Shown: positions 8,463 through 18,062, numbered from the stretch's first letter. The stretch is DNA of 33,430 nt from Planococcus sp. CAU13 (GCF_000775575.1 NZ_JRGN01000061.1:1-33430); one strand, 5' to 3'. Made by a program: numbers and translations. The notes: generated by a model from the letters alone, not told the origin.

Positions 8463-9290
8463 TTATTTCCAGAAATCATCGAAAATCGTTATAGGCAATG
8501 AACGCTTATGACGCGTCCTCAAATAATGGCCTTCCAAAATCCGTTGTGCTTCTTCCGGTATTCTTTTGCCTTCGAGATAATCATCAATCATTTCATAGGT
8601 AATACCAAGAGCCACTTCGTCCGGTACGGCAGGTTTATCTTCTTCGAGATCCGCCGTCGGAACTTTGGTATACAGATGCTCCGGGCACCCCAGTTCCTTC
8701 AGCATCGCTTTGCCCTGTCTCTTGTTGAGTCGGAAAAGCGGGGTAAGATCCGCTGCACCATCCCCGAATTTGGTGTAAAAACCGGTAATCGCTTCTGCTG
8801 CATGATCCGTTCCAAGCACTACACCATTATGCATGGCTGCAACGGAATACTGGACTTTCATCCGCTCCCTTGCCTTTTCATTGCCTTTGGCAAAATCGGT
8901 CAGGTAGATGCCGACCTGGTCCAATGCCCGTTCACTGGCGTCGACCGCTTCTTTAATATTGATCGTATATGTCTTGGACGGATTGATGAAATCCAGTGCA
9001 TCCTGTGCGTCGTCCTCATCGAATTGTTCGCCGTACGGCAGTCTCACAGCGTAGAAACTATATTTTTCGCTTCCTGTTTCCTCATTCAATTGATCGACAG
9101 CCATTTGAGCAAGTTTCCCAGCTAATGTTGAATCCTGCCCCCCAGAAATTCCAAGAACGAAACTTTTCAGAAAATCGTGTTTCTTCATATATTCTTTCAG
9201 GAACGTGATGGTCCTTTCAACTTCTTCACGCGGATCGATTTCCGGCTGTACTTTCATTTCTTCAATAATTTGATGCTGCAGTTCTGACAT
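8463..9290 (-). CDS. nadE: Ammonia-dependent NAD+ synthetase
   Basis: This enzyme amidates nicotinate adenine dinucleotide to NAD+ with ammonia and ATP, the last step of NAD synthesis. At 275 residues it matches the homodimeric short form without a glutaminase domain. The PP-loop SGGQDS is at about 49-54, and the conserved [19 protein letters not shown] follows at about 160-180. The ATG at 9290 has AGGAGG at good spacing, overlapping the stop of pncB eleven bases upstream, so the two genes form an operon for nicotinate salvage. Confidence 0.96.
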   Translation of the reverse strand: MSELQHQIIEEMKVQPEIDPREEVERTITFLKEYMKKHDFLKSFVLGISGGQDSTLAGKLAQMAVDQLNEETGSEKYSFYAVRLPYGEQFDEDDAQDALDFINPSKTYTINIKEAVDASERALDQVGIYLTDFAKGNEKARERMKVQYSVAAMHNGVVLGTDHAAEAITGFYTKFGDGAADLTPLFRLNKRQGKAMLKELGCPEHLYTKVPTADLEEDKPAVPDEVALGITYEMIDDYLEGKRIPEEAQRILEGHYLRTRHKRSLPITIFDDFWK

Positions 9291-9301
9291 GAAAATTCCT
9301 C

Positions 9302-10774
9302 CTATCTTTTTGAGAAACTTTGAATGGTATCCCGAACTTCCTGGATATTGCGCATTTTATTGTCCCAGCATTTCTGGCTAAGGTCGACCGGATACTCTTC
9401 AGGATTCAGCGAACGCTTGTATTCATCCCAAAGCAGATCAAGACTCTTTTTCGCATAATCCTGGATTTCCTGGACGGACGGCGATTCATACGTTATAGTC
9501 CCCTTTTCCACCACCTGCGTATGGATATTTACCGCTTCGAAATTGGTGATGAATTTTGAAACATACGTATGGACCGGATGGAACATCTTCAAGCGTTCCT
9601 CTGTTTCAGGGGTTTCATCATACATCGTGACGTAATCCCCTTCTGATTTTCCATTTTCCCTGTCTATGATACGGTAAACTTTTTTCAGGCCCGGTGTCGT
9701 AACCTTCTCCGCATTGCCCGATATTTTTATGGTATCTTCCATCTGTCCATGTTCATTTTCAATTGCCACGATTTTGTAGACTGCTCCCAGCGCCGGCTGG
9801 TCGTAGGCGGTAATCAGCTTCGTCCCGATACCCCACGAATCCACCCTTGCCCCTTGCGCTTTTAAGTTCAAAATGGTGTATTCATCCAGGTCATTCGATA
9901 CGACAATCTGTGTTTCCGGAAAGCCGGCTTCATCCAGCATTTTACGTGCTTCCTTCGACAGGAACGCGATGTCCCCACTGTCCAGTCGAATGCCCTGGAA
10001 ATTGATTTTATCTCCAAGTTCTTTCGCCACTTGAATGGCGATCGGAAGACCTGATTTCAACGTATCGTATGTATCAACCAGGAAGACGCAGTCTTTATGG
10101 CGCTTCGCGTAGGAATGGAAAGCTTCGTATTCATCTTTATAGGCCTGGACCATTGAATGGGCATGTGTGCCGGCAACCGGTATGCCGAATAATTTCCCGG
10201 CGCGGACATTGCTTGTCGCTTCCAGTCCGCCGATAAATGCAGCGCGCGTCCCCCAAATGGCCGCATCCATTTCCTGCGCCCGCCGTGTGCCGAACTCCAT
10301 GACCCGGTCTTCTTTGACAATCTGTTTGATGCGGCTGGCTTTTGTGGCAATCAAGGTCTGGTAATTGACGATATTCAGCAGCGCTGTTTCTATCAATTGA
10401 GCTTCCGCAAGCGTCCCTTCGATCCGGATCAGCGGTTCATTTTGAAACACCAGTTCCCCCTCCACTACGGAATAGACATCGCCTGTGAATTTTATCGTTT
10501 TTAAATATTCCAGAAAATCTTCTTTATAGCCGACTTCGTCTCTTAAATAGGCGAGATCTGCATCCGAGAATCTGAAATTTCTGAGATAGTCGAGCACCCG
10601 CTCCAAACCGGCAAAAATGGCGTAGCCGTTTCCGAAAGGCAATTTTCTGAAGAACAGTTCGAACACTGCTTTGCGTTCGTGCATGCCGTCAGCCCAGTAG
10701 GATTCCACCATATTGATCTGATATAGGTCGGTATGCAGGGCCAGGCTGTCATCCGCGTAGTTTACAGTTTGCAT
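9302..10774 (-). CDS. pncB: Nicotinate phosphoribosyltransferase
   Basis: This enzyme makes nicotinate mononucleotide from nicotinate and PRPP, the entry step of the Preiss-Handler route; NadE encoded next finishes it. Diagnostic stretches are the N-terminal [23 protein letters not shown] (with the phosphoryl-accepting His region [11 protein letters not shown] after it), and [18 protein letters not shown], which binds the phosphoribosyl group. The start at 10774 is chosen over the frame opening at 10807 because AGAAGGAG lies seven bases before it; this gives 490 residues, normal for the family. Confidence 0.95.
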   Translation of the reverse strand: MQTVNYADDSLALHTDLYQINMVESYWADGMHERKAVFELFFRKLPFGNGYAIFAGLERVLDYLRNFRFSDADLAYLRDEVGYKEDFLEYLKTIKFTGDVYSVVEGELVFQNEPLIRIEGTLAEAQLIETALLNIVNYQTLIATKASRIKQIVKEDRVMEFGTRRAQEMDAAIWGTRAAFIGGLEATSNVRAGKLFGIPVAGTHAHSMVQAYKDEYEAFHSYAKRHKDCVFLVDTYDTLKSGLPIAIQVAKELGDKINFQGIRLDSGDIAFLSKEARKMLDEAGFPETQIVVSNDLDEYTILNLKAQGARVDSWGIGTKLITAYDQPALGAVYKIVAIENEHGQMEDTIKISGNAEKVTTPGLKKVYRIIDRENGKSEGDYVTMYDETPETEERLKMFHPVHTYVSKFITNFEAVNIHTQVVEKGTITYESPSVQEIQDYAKKSLDLLWDEYKRSLNPEEYPVDLSQKCWDNKMRNIQEVRDTIQSFSKR

Positions 10775-10810
10775 AAAATCTCCTTCTTCCGCTTTTCGTA
10801 AGTTCAACTA

Positions 10811-10839
10811 ATTATACCCTAATAGATCCGTTCCAAAAA
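10811..10839 (-). promoter_or_regulatory. Candidate promoter of pncB-nadE
   Basis: There is a perfect minus-strand TATAAT (10811-10816), 37 bases before the pncB start. At 17 bases upstream only TTTTTG is present, so the -35 is weak and an activator or other element may contribute. Confidence 0.4.
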
Positions 10840-10876
10840 CGATACAAAGCTTTTTCATCTAATACAAGGCATTAAT

Positions 10877-10906
10877 TTGACAAAAATACATGAGTTGTGC
10901 GATAAT
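10877..10906 (+). promoter_or_regulatory. Promoter of the structured RNA
   Basis: A perfect TTGACA (10877-10882), 18 bases, then GATAAT (10901-10906). It points into a gene-free stretch, which implies a noncoding transcript starting near 10912. Confidence 0.75.
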
Positions 10907-10911
10907 AAATC

Positions 10912-11207
10912 AGTTAACACATAGGTAACTGGTATATTTGATAATCTGGCATTCTACATTAATGTTTTTGAGAATACTTATTCACACTGGAGCGATTTAA
11001 GGATCGCAAGGACGTAAAAGAAGGCAGGGTTTACGTTGCTTAAGTTAGAAAGCACCCAGTGGAACACTGACCGCGGCACTGAAAGCAAATACTTTCAACG
11101 GAAATGATTCCCCTTTTTGAAGGGTTGAAAAATTGAATCAAGCTATATAAATGTTACCTTAAACCAACAAAGGGGCGCCCCGGTATTTCTCCGGGAGCGT
11201 CCCTTTT
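10912..11207 (+). ncRNA. Standalone structured RNA, possibly 6S-like
   Basis: No ORF fits this 440-base gap, but the plus strand has a consensus promoter, a folded body and a strong terminator. A closing stem pairs AGGTAAC (10923-10929) with GTTACCT (11153-11159), continued by TATAT and TTGAT against ATCAA and ATATA with small internal loops. Inside are the hairpins GCGAT/ATCGC, ACGTAAA/TTTACGT and TGAAAG/CTTTCA, plus a CACTGG/CCAGTG helix joining two of them. A long closing helix with an open centre and no downstream gene resembles 6S RNA, which binds the vegetative RNA polymerase. The body of about 240 bases is longer than the usual 190-200, so the family is uncertain. It does not look like tmRNA, SRP RNA, RNase P or a known riboswitch to me. 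Confidence 0.6.
11169..11207. terminator. Bidirectional terminator
   Basis: The hairpin AAAGGGGCGCCCCGG / CCGGGAGCGTCCCTTTT ends the plus-strand RNA transcript. It also lies just after the stop of the acetyltransferase gene that converges from the right. Confidence 0.85.
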
Positions 11208-11216
11208 CCAATTCCT

Positions 11217-11909
11217 CTAGAATTTCTGATTCTTTGCATGCTGGATAAAAGGATTTTTCCATTCCATCAATAACGCATTATTGCCTGAATCTTCATCTTC
11301 CAGATAATCCGCCACAACGGCTACTGGCGTCCGGCCGCTCCGCAGCAGAAAAGTGATGACCGGATCTTTCAATTCACCTTTTACTACTTTTTCTGCATAT
11401 TGCTCGGCCGTCATTTCATCAGAGTAGCGTGCAAAGCCCGGCATCCGTCCTCCGCCGATAACCCGTTCCAGGCGGTCTTCGACAACACGTTCAAATGCCG
11501 CCTGCTGCAGCAGCTTCCCGAGTTCCATTTTGTGGAATGCTGGCTTTACGCCGATATCCACGATATAAAAGCTGTTGCCATCCGGTTCATGCGTTGTAAT
11601 ATAACCGCGGTCTGTCACTTCTTCCCATGTATGCTCCAGATCCCCATAATCGAAATTCACCAGCAGTCCAGTGAGCGAACCCACCAGTTCCCCATCGATT
11701 TCAACGCATAGCGCGCCTTCCGGATAATATTCAAGATGGTTGGACAATTGCTGTTCGTTCCATAAAAGCTCCTCCGGGAAAGGCGGCGGAAAACATTCTC
11801 TTTGAATATCGATCATCCCTTCAAAGTCTTCTTTCCGGTAATTCCGGACAACCGCTTTTATAACTTCATTACCTTTGAAAACAAATTGCTCTTTATAATA
11901 CAATTTCAT
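11217..11909 (-). CDS. GNAT family N-acetyltransferase
   Basis: This 230-residue protein has a GNAT fold. The N-terminal substrate part is VVRNYRKEDFEGMIDIQRECFPPPF, then VEIDGELVGSLTGLLVNFD (beta 2-3), and the acetyl-CoA segment IVDIGVKPAFHKMELGKLLQQAAFE with the usual hydrophobic beta-4 strand. It would transfer an acetyl group from acetyl-CoA; the acceptor cannot be told. AAAGGAG is only two bases from the ATG at 11909 and eight from a TTG two codons later, so the true start may be that TTG. It lies 53 bases downstream of the penicillin-binding protein gene with no terminator between, so they are probably cotranscribed. Confidence 0.8.
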   Translation of the reverse strand: MKLYYKEQFVFKGNEVIKAVVRNYRKEDFEGMIDIQRECFPPPFPEELLWNEQQLSNHLEYYPEGALCVEIDGELVGSLTGLLVNFDYGDLEHTWEEVTDRGYITTHEPDGNSFYIVDIGVKPAFHKMELGKLLQQAAFERVVEDRLERVIGGGRMPGFARYSDEMTAEQYAEKVVKGELKDPVITFLLRSGRTPVAVVADYLEDEDSGNNALLMEWKNPFIQHAKNQKF

Positions 11910-11962
11910 CTCTCCTTTAATGCCATCTTTTATTGCAATAAAAACAACGGCGATTCTTTGGT

Positions 11963-13978
11963 TTATTCGTAATATTGTTCAAAAGTCTTTCCTATCATGC
12001 CGGCAACATAGCCGCTGCCGTTATTGTCTCCAACATCTTCAATCATCATCGCCATGATGAATTCCGGATTTTCGGAATCGTATGCGACGAAGAAACCGTT
12101 GTCCTGCCCGGTTTCTTCCCCGGCTGCCTTCAATTCAGCTGTCCCGGTCTTGCCGGCCAATGGAATATTTTCGAGATTGGCTTCCTGGGCAAAGCCCTCT
12201 GTTACGACGTTGCGCAGGCTCTGCCGGATAATTGCCGCGTTTTCAGCAGAAAGCAATCCGTCTTTCCAGATTTGCGCATCTTCTTCCTCCAGCAGCAGTG
12301 TCGGCTGGTACATGACCCCATCCGTCAAAAATGGCTGATAAGTAGAGGCGAGATGAAGGATATTCGCCAGCATCTCCCCTTGGCCAAATGACGTATCCGC
12401 CTGTTGGCCATCTGAAGCGATGGTGCCGTCATTCGAAATTTGGGAAGCCTGAAGCGTCAGCGGAAAAGGAATCTCTTCTCCGAACCCGAAATTTTCAAGC
12501 CCTTCCACTAAGGCGCTTCGGCCCATTTCCAATGACTGCATGGCGAAATAGATATTATCCGAATACACAAGCGCCTTATTCAGATCAATCGGGTTGGGCG
12601 CTTCTTCATGCACCCGCGTTACACGGTAGCCGCCCCATTCCTCTTTCTGCCAGGTTTTGCCGTTGATCGTCAGCCCTTCTGCAGGGTCGAGAGTTCCAAC
12701 CTCCATGCCGATTGCCGCAGTCACCGGTTTAAGCGTGGACCCTGGTGCATAGCTTTGGGCAAAGCGGTTGTATAGAGGCAGCAGTGGATCAGCTTTCAAT
12801 GCCTCGTAGCGTTCGCCGCTCATCCCCAGCATGAATTCGCTGGGGTTAAAGCCTGGTGAACTCAGCAGCACCAGGGTTTCTCCTGTTTCCGGATCGACTG
12901 CTGCCGCTGTGCCCGCCTCTCCATTCATCGACTCATAGGCGATTTGCTGCAATTCGGCATCGATTGTCAATTGAATTTTTTCGCCGTCAACAGCCGGCTT
13001 TTCGGCTACGGTAATCTGCTCCTGCGCTTTTTCAATATAGATGCGCATGCCATCTTCACCGCGCAGCCGGTTTTCCAGGTGACGCTCCATTCCCTGCCGG
13101 CCAATCAGGTCATTTTCCGTATAGCCCTGCTCCTTTAAATCCGCCAGTTGCTCAGCTGTTACCGGACCAATAAAGCCGATCAAATGGGACAGCGCTTCGC
13201 CGTAAGGATATTCACGCATTGAAGTTTCCTGGTGCATGGTGCCTGGAATCTCCAATACCTGCGCGAGCAGCTCTTCGTTGTCATTCGAAGTTTTGCTGAG
13301 AGGCACGAACTGGCTGAGGTTATTCTGGACCCAGCCCTGGTTCAGCTGACGGTCAATTTCTTCAACAGACATGCCAAGCAGCTCCGCCAATCGTTCTTTT
13401 GCACCTTCCTCTGAAAATTTCTCCGGCACCACACCGATCGATCTGCCGGTGCCATTCACTGCGACCGGCTGATCGTTGCGGTCATATAATTCCCCTCTCG
13501 CCGCTGCCTGCCTGCTGATGCGCACCGGATCTCCAGCTTCCAGCTGCGGGAAAATAAAAGCAGGGGTCCACTCTACATACCAATTCCCTTCCTCTTCCTG
13601 TTCTTCATACAAAAGTGTCATCGTCTGCTCAAATTCCACCGGGCCTGCCAGTGTATCCATCTTTACCTGCACCGGAAAATCAGCGGGCTGCTCCTCTTCC
13701 CATTCGGTGTCTTCTGCGGCACCGGTAAACGTCACTTCCAAATTTTCAATTCCAAGGTCTTCGTGCAGCTTAAGCTGACGGTCGACATATTCATCGGTTC
13801 CAAAAACAGATTTTGTTCCTTCATTCACGTATTGCTGGTACATTTCTTCAAATTCGAGGTCATTCCAGAGAGCTATGTAATCAGCCAACCGGTCTTCAGG
13901 CGTCGTTGCCTCCTGACAGCCTGAAAGAAACAGCAATGCCGCCAATAAAGAAATTCCGCTCATAAATCTTTTCATCAT
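11963..13978 (-). CDS. pbpC: Lipoprotein penicillin-binding protein, class B transpeptidase (PBP3 type)
   Basis: This is a D,D-transpeptidase that cross-links peptidoglycan outside the membrane. The 671-residue protein starts with a lipoprotein signal and lipobox LSGC (Cys21). An NTF2-like MecA N-terminal domain (about 25-145) and a dimerisation domain (150-310) follow. The transpeptidase domain has all three motifs: STLK with nucleophile Ser414, SDN at 473-475 and KTG at 610-612. The MecA-type N-domain places it with B. subtilis PBP3 and the low-affinity PBP2a group, so reduced beta-lactam affinity is possible but not shown. GTGAGGT lies six bases before the ATG at 13978. Confidence 0.93.
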   Translation of the reverse strand: MMKRFMSGISLLAALLFLSGCQEATTPEDRLADYIALWNDLEFEEMYQQYVNEGTKSVFGTDEYVDRQLKLHEDLGIENLEVTFTGAAEDTEWEEEQPADFPVQVKMDTLAGPVEFEQTMTLLYEEQEEEGNWYVEWTPAFIFPQLEAGDPVRISRQAAARGELYDRNDQPVAVNGTGRSIGVVPEKFSEEGAKERLAELLGMSVEEIDRQLNQGWVQNNLSQFVPLSKTSNDNEELLAQVLEIPGTMHQETSMREYPYGEALSHLIGFIGPVTAEQLADLKEQGYTENDLIGRQGMERHLENRLRGEDGMRIYIEKAQEQITVAEKPAVDGEKIQLTIDAELQQIAYESMNGEAGTAAAVDPETGETLVLLSSPGFNPSEFMLGMSGERYEALKADPLLPLYNRFAQSYAPGSTLKPVTAAIGMEVGTLDPAEGLTINGKTWQKEEWGGYRVTRVHEEAPNPIDLNKALVYSDNIYFAMQSLEMGRSALVEGLENFGFGEEIPFPLTLQASQISNDGTIASDGQQADTSFGQGEMLANILHLASTYQPFLTDGVMYQPTLLLEEEDAQIWKDGLLSAENAAIIRQSLRNVVTEGFAQEANLENIPLAGKTGTAELKAAGEETGQDNGFFVAYDSENPEFIMAMMIEDVGDNNGSGYVAGMIGKTFEQYYE

Positions 13979-14122
13979 TTTTTTACCTCACTTTCTTGTT
14001 TTTTATCCTACCAGATTTTAGGTTTTCATTAAACTTATAACCATGGGCGAAATTGAGGGACAATCCGGTATGCATTTTTTAAATATGGTAAACTTGAGAG
14101 AAAACGGAAAGGGAGTTTTTGC

Positions 14123-15403
14123 ATGATCGAGCTTACTTATTCAGGGTCTTTCGAAACGGTCCTCACATCCGAAAAGAAAACAGCGTTACAGGAGATCCAC
14201 ACCAATTTATACAATAAAGAAGGGCGCGGCTCCGAATTTCTGGGCTGGCTTGATTGGCCAGGCAATATGCAGCCGGAATTCCTGGAGCACATACAGCAGA
14301 CTGCGGCCACCATCCAGAAAAAAGCTGACGTGCTGGTTGTCATCGGAATCGGTGGCTCCTACCTTGGTGCAAAAGCCGCGTTGACTGCACTTTCCCCTTA
14401 TTTCGGCAAAGGTGCCGCTAATACAGAAGTGCTGTTTGCCGGCCATCAGGTCAGTGGAGAATATTTGAAACAGCTGCTTGCCTATCTGGACGGTAAGGAA
14501 GTAATGGTCAATGTCATTTCGAAATCAGGCAAAACGACAGAACCGGCCCTCGCTTTCCGCTTCCTGAAAAAATACATGGAAGCCCGTTACGGTGAAGAGG
14601 CGGCTGAAAGGATCATCGTAACAACGGATGCCGAAAAAGGGGCATTGGTGAATCTGGCCGTCGAAAATGGTTACGGACGCTTTGTGGTGCCTGAAGATGT
14701 GGGCGGGCGTTACTCGGTCTTCACCGCTGTCGGTTTATTGCCGATTGCCGCCGCAGGATTTTCGATTGAACAATTGATGGCAGGAGCGAAAGATGCGGAA
14801 AAGGCCTATCGTGAGTTCGATCCCGAAACCAACCCGGCAATCCGTTATGCGGCAGCGCGCCACCATCTTTATACAGAAGGCTACACAACAGAAGTTATGG
14901 CAGTGTTCGAACCGAAGCTGACTTTCATCCAGGAGTGGTGGAAGCAGTTATTCGGTGAAAGCGAAGGCAAGGAAGGCAAAGGAATCTTCCCTGCTTCCGT
15001 TTCATTCACAACGGACCTGCATTCGATGGGGCAGTATATTCAGGATGGTACCCGCAATTTATTCGAAAGCTTCCTGCTGATCAAGGAAAGCCGCGAAGAT
15101 CTGACGGTTTTTGAAGCGGAAAATGATGGCGATGAACTTAATTACCTGGCTGGCATCACTTTGCAGGAATTCAATCATATTGCATATAAAGGAACTTCAG
15201 CTGCCCATTTGGAAGGCGGAGTGCCGCAGTTAAGCCTGACGTTTGAAAGGGTGGATGAATTCCATCTCGGGCACCTGTTTTACTTCTATATGATCTCCTG
15301 CGCCTACAGTGCGTATCTGCTCGATATCAACCCATTCGACCAGCCTGGCGTTGAGGATTATAAAAATAATATCTTTAAACTGCTGAAGAAGCCGGGATAC
15401 TAA
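14123..15403 (+). CDS. pgi: Glucose-6-phosphate isomerase
   Basis: This enzyme interconverts glucose 6-phosphate and fructose 6-phosphate in glycolysis and gluconeogenesis. Two SIS folds are visible: GIGGSYLGAKAA (75-86) and VISKSGKTTEPA (131-142), which bind the sugar phosphate. Also present are EWWKQLFGESEGKE (271-284) with the catalytic Glu279, and the C-terminal NPFDQPGVEDYK carrying the catalytic Lys. At 426 residues it is about 25 shorter than B. subtilis Pgi, the difference lying mostly in the N-terminus and loops; no motif is missing. AAGGGAG precedes the ATG at normal spacing. It stands alone, facing the glucosidase-glucokinase pair. Confidence 0.96.
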   Translation: MIELTYSGSFETVLTSEKKTALQEIHTNLYNKEGRGSEFLGWLDWPGNMQPEFLEHIQQTAATIQKKADVLVVIGIGGSYLGAKAALTALSPYFGKGAANTEVLFAGHQVSGEYLKQLLAYLDGKEVMVNVISKSGKTTEPALAFRFLKKYMEARYGEEAAERIIVTTDAEKGALVNLAVENGYGRFVVPEDVGGRYSVFTAVGLLPIAAAGFSIEQLMAGAKDAEKAYREFDPETNPAIRYAAARHHLYTEGYTTEVMAVFEPKLTFIQEWWKQLFGESEGKEGKGIFPASVSFTTDLHSMGQYIQDGTRNLFESFLLIKESREDLTVFEAENDGDELNYLAGITLQEFNHIAYKGTSAAHLEGGVPQLSLTFERVDEFHLGHLFYFYMISCAYSAYLLDINPFDQPGVEDYKNNIFKLLKKPGY

Positions 15404-15405
15404 GT

Positions 15406-15442
15406 AAAAAGGCAGACCCCTAAAAAATGGGTCTGCCTTTTT
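15406..15442. terminator. Bidirectional terminator between pgi and the alpha-glucosidase gene
   Basis: A near-perfect hairpin AAAAAGGCAGACCC ... GGGTCTGCCTTTTT serves both convergent genes. Confidence 0.92.
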
Positions 15443-15452
15443 GATTGGTTCT

Positions 15453-17069
15453 TTATTTAATCTTATACACTCTCGCTTCGTACGGACGAAGTTCTGCTGG
15501 ATCGATCAATTCATAGTTGGACATCAGCACACCGGTGTTCTCCGGTTCATTCCAGCGGTAGCGCTGAGGTCCGAGGTTGGAAACGATCAATACTTTTGAA
15601 TTTGCATCTTCACGCTTATAGGCGTATACATCTTCGAAACCAAGTTCCACCAGTTCATATTTGCCGTAGACAAGCACTTCCATATTTTTGCGGAGCGCAA
15701 TCATCTGTTTATAGAACGATAAAATAGAATGGGGATTATTTTTTTGCGCCTCGACATTCAGCCATTCGTAATTCGGATTTGTGTAAATCCAAGGCTCGCT
15801 GGATGAAAATCCGGCATGAGGGCTGCTGTCCCATTGCATTGGTGTGCGGGAATGGTCGCGGCTCGTCGCTTTGATCAGCGTCATGACCGCGTCATGTTCC
15901 ATGCCTTCAGCAAGATTATAGAAATAAAGATTATGGGTCTGGACGTCATCGTATTGTTCGATTTTTTCAAACGGTGCATTGGTCATGCCGATTTCCTGTC
16001 CCTGGTAGATGAAAGGTGTGCCCTGCATGAAAAAGTACATACAAGCCATCGACGTCGCGCTTTCGCGCCAATAAATGCCGTCATTGCCGAGAGTTGAAAC
16101 GGCGCGGGGCTTGTCATGGTTTTCAATGAACAGCGCATTCCAGCCGATGCCTTCCACTGCCGTTTGCCAGCGCGTCAGCACCCTTTTCAGATCCGATACC
16201 TTGACGCCTTTTTTCTCTTCCGTATTCCATAAGCCCATGTCTTCGAATTGGAAAACCATATTGAATTTGCCATTTTCTTCACTGATCCATTCTTCAATGT
16301 CCTCAGCAGAGACCCCGTTTGCTTCACCGACCGTCATGATATCATATTTTGCGAACGTCTCATCCCGCAATTCCTCGAGCAGCGGCTGAATGCCGTCAAC
16401 ATTCATCATTTTCTCCCATGCCGGCACATAAGGCTTTCCTTCTTCAATCGGCAGGTCCGTGAAATCTTTCTTGATGTGGCTGATGGCATCCACACGGAAT
16501 CCGTCCACGCCTTTATCGAGCCACCAATTGACCATGCCGTACAGCGCTTTTCGGACTTCAGGGTTTTCCCAATTCAAATCCGGCTGTTTTTTCGAAAAGA
16601 TATGGAGATAATACTGTCCTGTCTTTTCATCGTATTCCCAGGCTGGTCCACCGAAAATACTTTGCCAGTTCGTCGGTTTGTCGCGCCAGACGTACCAGTC
16701 GCGTTTTGGGTTATCGAGTGATGAACGGGATTCAACAAACCATGGATGCTCATCACTTGTATGGTTAATGACCAGATCAATGATCAGTTTCATGCCCAAC
16801 TCGTGCACTTTCTTAAGCAGGCGGTCAAAATCCGCCATTGTTCCAAGTTCGTCCATGATGTCCTGATAATCGCTGATATCGTAGCCATTATCGTCATTGG
16901 GTGATTTGTACATTGGACAGAGCCAGATGACATCGATTCCCAGTTCCTTTAAATAATCCAGTTTGGCTGTTACGCCATTTATATCACCGATGCCGTCTCC
17001 ATTCGAGTCCATAAAACTTCTCGGATACACCTGATAGGCAACTGCTTCTTTCCACCATTTTTTATTCAT
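15453..17069 (-). CDS. malL: GH13 alpha-glucosidase, probably alpha-1,4 specific
   Basis: This cytoplasmic enzyme releases glucose from the non-reducing end of short malto- or isomalto-oligosaccharides. The 538-residue protein has the GH13 subfamily 31 layout: N-terminal WWKEAVAYQVYPRSF, DLVINHTSDEHPWF, nucleophile Asp194 in GFRVDAISH, acid/base Glu249 in TVGEANG, and Asp319 in FIENHDK. The residue after the nucleophile is Ala195. Family studies find Val there in oligo-1,6-glucosidases and Ala or Thr in alpha-1,4 enzymes, so maltose-type substrates are favoured. It lies 114 bases downstream of the glucokinase gene, which would phosphorylate the glucose released. No sugar transporter is in the window. 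Confidence 0.92.
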   Translation of the reverse strand: MNKKWWKEAVAYQVYPRSFMDSNGDGIGDINGVTAKLDYLKELGIDVIWLCPMYKSPNDDNGYDISDYQDIMDELGTMADFDRLLKKVHELGMKLIIDLVINHTSDEHPWFVESRSSLDNPKRDWYVWRDKPTNWQSIFGGPAWEYDEKTGQYYLHIFSKKQPDLNWENPEVRKALYGMVNWWLDKGVDGFRVDAISHIKKDFTDLPIEEGKPYVPAWEKMMNVDGIQPLLEELRDETFAKYDIMTVGEANGVSAEDIEEWISEENGKFNMVFQFEDMGLWNTEEKKGVKVSDLKRVLTRWQTAVEGIGWNALFIENHDKPRAVSTLGNDGIYWRESATSMACMYFFMQGTPFIYQGQEIGMTNAPFEKIEQYDDVQTHNLYFYNLAEGMEHDAVMTLIKATSRDHSRTPMQWDSSPHAGFSSSEPWIYTNPNYEWLNVEAQKNNPHSILSFYKQMIALRKNMEVLVYGKYELVELGFEDVYAYKREDANSKVLIVSNLGPQRYRWNEPENTGVLMSNYELIDPAELRPYEARVYKIK

Positions 17070-17183
17070 GTTTAATTCCTCTCGAATCTCATAGAAAATT
17101 TGTTATGGCTATTGTATACGCTTCAAAGCAGTTTGTCGCCGATTACATCACCAATAAAACCGGGTTTTTTGCAGTTTTCATGC

Positions 17184-18062
17184 TCAGGCGTTATTTTCCT
17201 GAACCAGCAAAGCTGCCCCGAGCACTCCGGCTTCATTGCCGAATTCAGCGATTTTAACCTCCACCGGATTTAACAGCAGTTCTGCAAGATGGCGGTGCAG
17301 ATTCGGCATCCAAAGATCCGCCGATTCGCAGACGCCGCCCCCGATCACTACCGCATCCATATCGAAAACGGCCTGCAGGGAACTGATGACAATCGCCAGA
17401 TCCCGCGTAAACACATCGACCAGCTTTGTCGCCTGCTCGTCATGCTGAGCCATTTCAAACAGCTGTTCCGGTTCAACAGCCAATCCCGCCTCATGTATAA
17501 TCCGGCGAAGTCCCGTGCCCGACACGTATTGTTCGTTGCATCCTTTTCGCCCGCAGGCGCAAAGAGCGCCGCCAGGATAAAGGGTCATGTGCCCAAGTTC
17601 CGCCGCTCCTCCGTGCGGTCCGCCGCTCAGCAACTTGCCGTCCCATACGATGCCGCCGCCGAGACCTGTCCCGAGTGTCAGACAGACGACTCGGCCCAAA
17701 CCTTTCGCTGCTCCAAACTTCGCTTCTGCAAGTGCGGCGCAATTGGCATCATTTTCAACTTCCACAAGTTTGCCGGTGGCTCTCTCCAATTGCTGTTTCA
17801 GTTCAGTGCCGGTCCACCCCGGCAATGCGTCCGTGGAAAAAATGATGCTTCCTTTTACAGGATCCACAAAACCGTGGGTGCCGATGCCGATGGAATCAAT
17901 GTCCGGAAACTGCTGGAGAATCGACAGGATCTGATTTTCCAGATATGGATAAAGCGGAAATTTCGTTGAAATTTTTTCATCATAAATGAATGTGCCATCT
18001 GCACCAATGACGGCAAAGCGGATTTTTGTGCCGCCGATATCGATGCCCAATACGTTTTTCAT
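17184..18062 (-). CDS. glcK: ROK family glucokinase
   Basis: This enzyme phosphorylates glucose with ATP to glucose 6-phosphate. The N-terminal ATP-binding GIDIGGTKIRFAVIG is at residues 6-20. The sugar-binding ENDANCAALAEA, the phosphate-binding LTLGTGLGGGIV and the zinc cluster CACGRKGCNEQ of ROK kinases are all present. The start at 18062 is set by GGAGGG six bases before the ATG; the frame opens further upstream but has no ribosome binding site there. About 292 residues. No helix-turn-helix region precedes the kinase domain, so it is an enzyme rather than a ROK repressor. It feeds Pgi, and probably shares a transcript with the alpha-glucosidase gene. Confidence 0.9.
   Translation of the reverse strand: MKNVLGIDIGGTKIRFAVIGADGTFIYDEKISTKFPLYPYLENQILSILQQFPDIDSIGIGTHGFVDPVKGSIIFSTDALPGWTGTELKQQLERATGKLVEVENDANCAALAEAKFGAAKGLGRVVCLTLGTGLGGGIVWDGKLLSGGPHGGAAELGHMTLYPGGALCACGRKGCNEQYVSGTGLRRIIHEAGLAVEPEQLFEMAQHDEQATKLVDVFTRDLAIVISSLQAVFDMDAVVIGGGVCESADLWMPNLHRHLAELLLNPVEVKIAEFGNEAGVLGAALLVQENNA

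Noticed and set aside
8508-9125. 205-codon plus-strand frame opposite nadE
   Set aside because: Long but antisense to a gene with complete NadE motifs; no ribosome binding site and a Cys/Phe/Ile-rich shadow composition.
10980-11110. T-box or c-di-GMP riboswitch in the RNA gap (CCGCGG and GCAAGGACG-like words)
   Set aside because: The conserved T-box and GEMM cores are not complete, and no plus-strand gene lies downstream before the terminator.
16248-16721. 157-codon plus-strand frame opposite the alpha-glucosidase
   Set aside because: Antisense to conserved catalytic motifs, with no start signal.
17090-17120. Catabolite repression (cre) site before the alpha-glucosidase gene
   Set aside because: TGAAGCGTATACA is one base short of the consensus and mismatches key positions.
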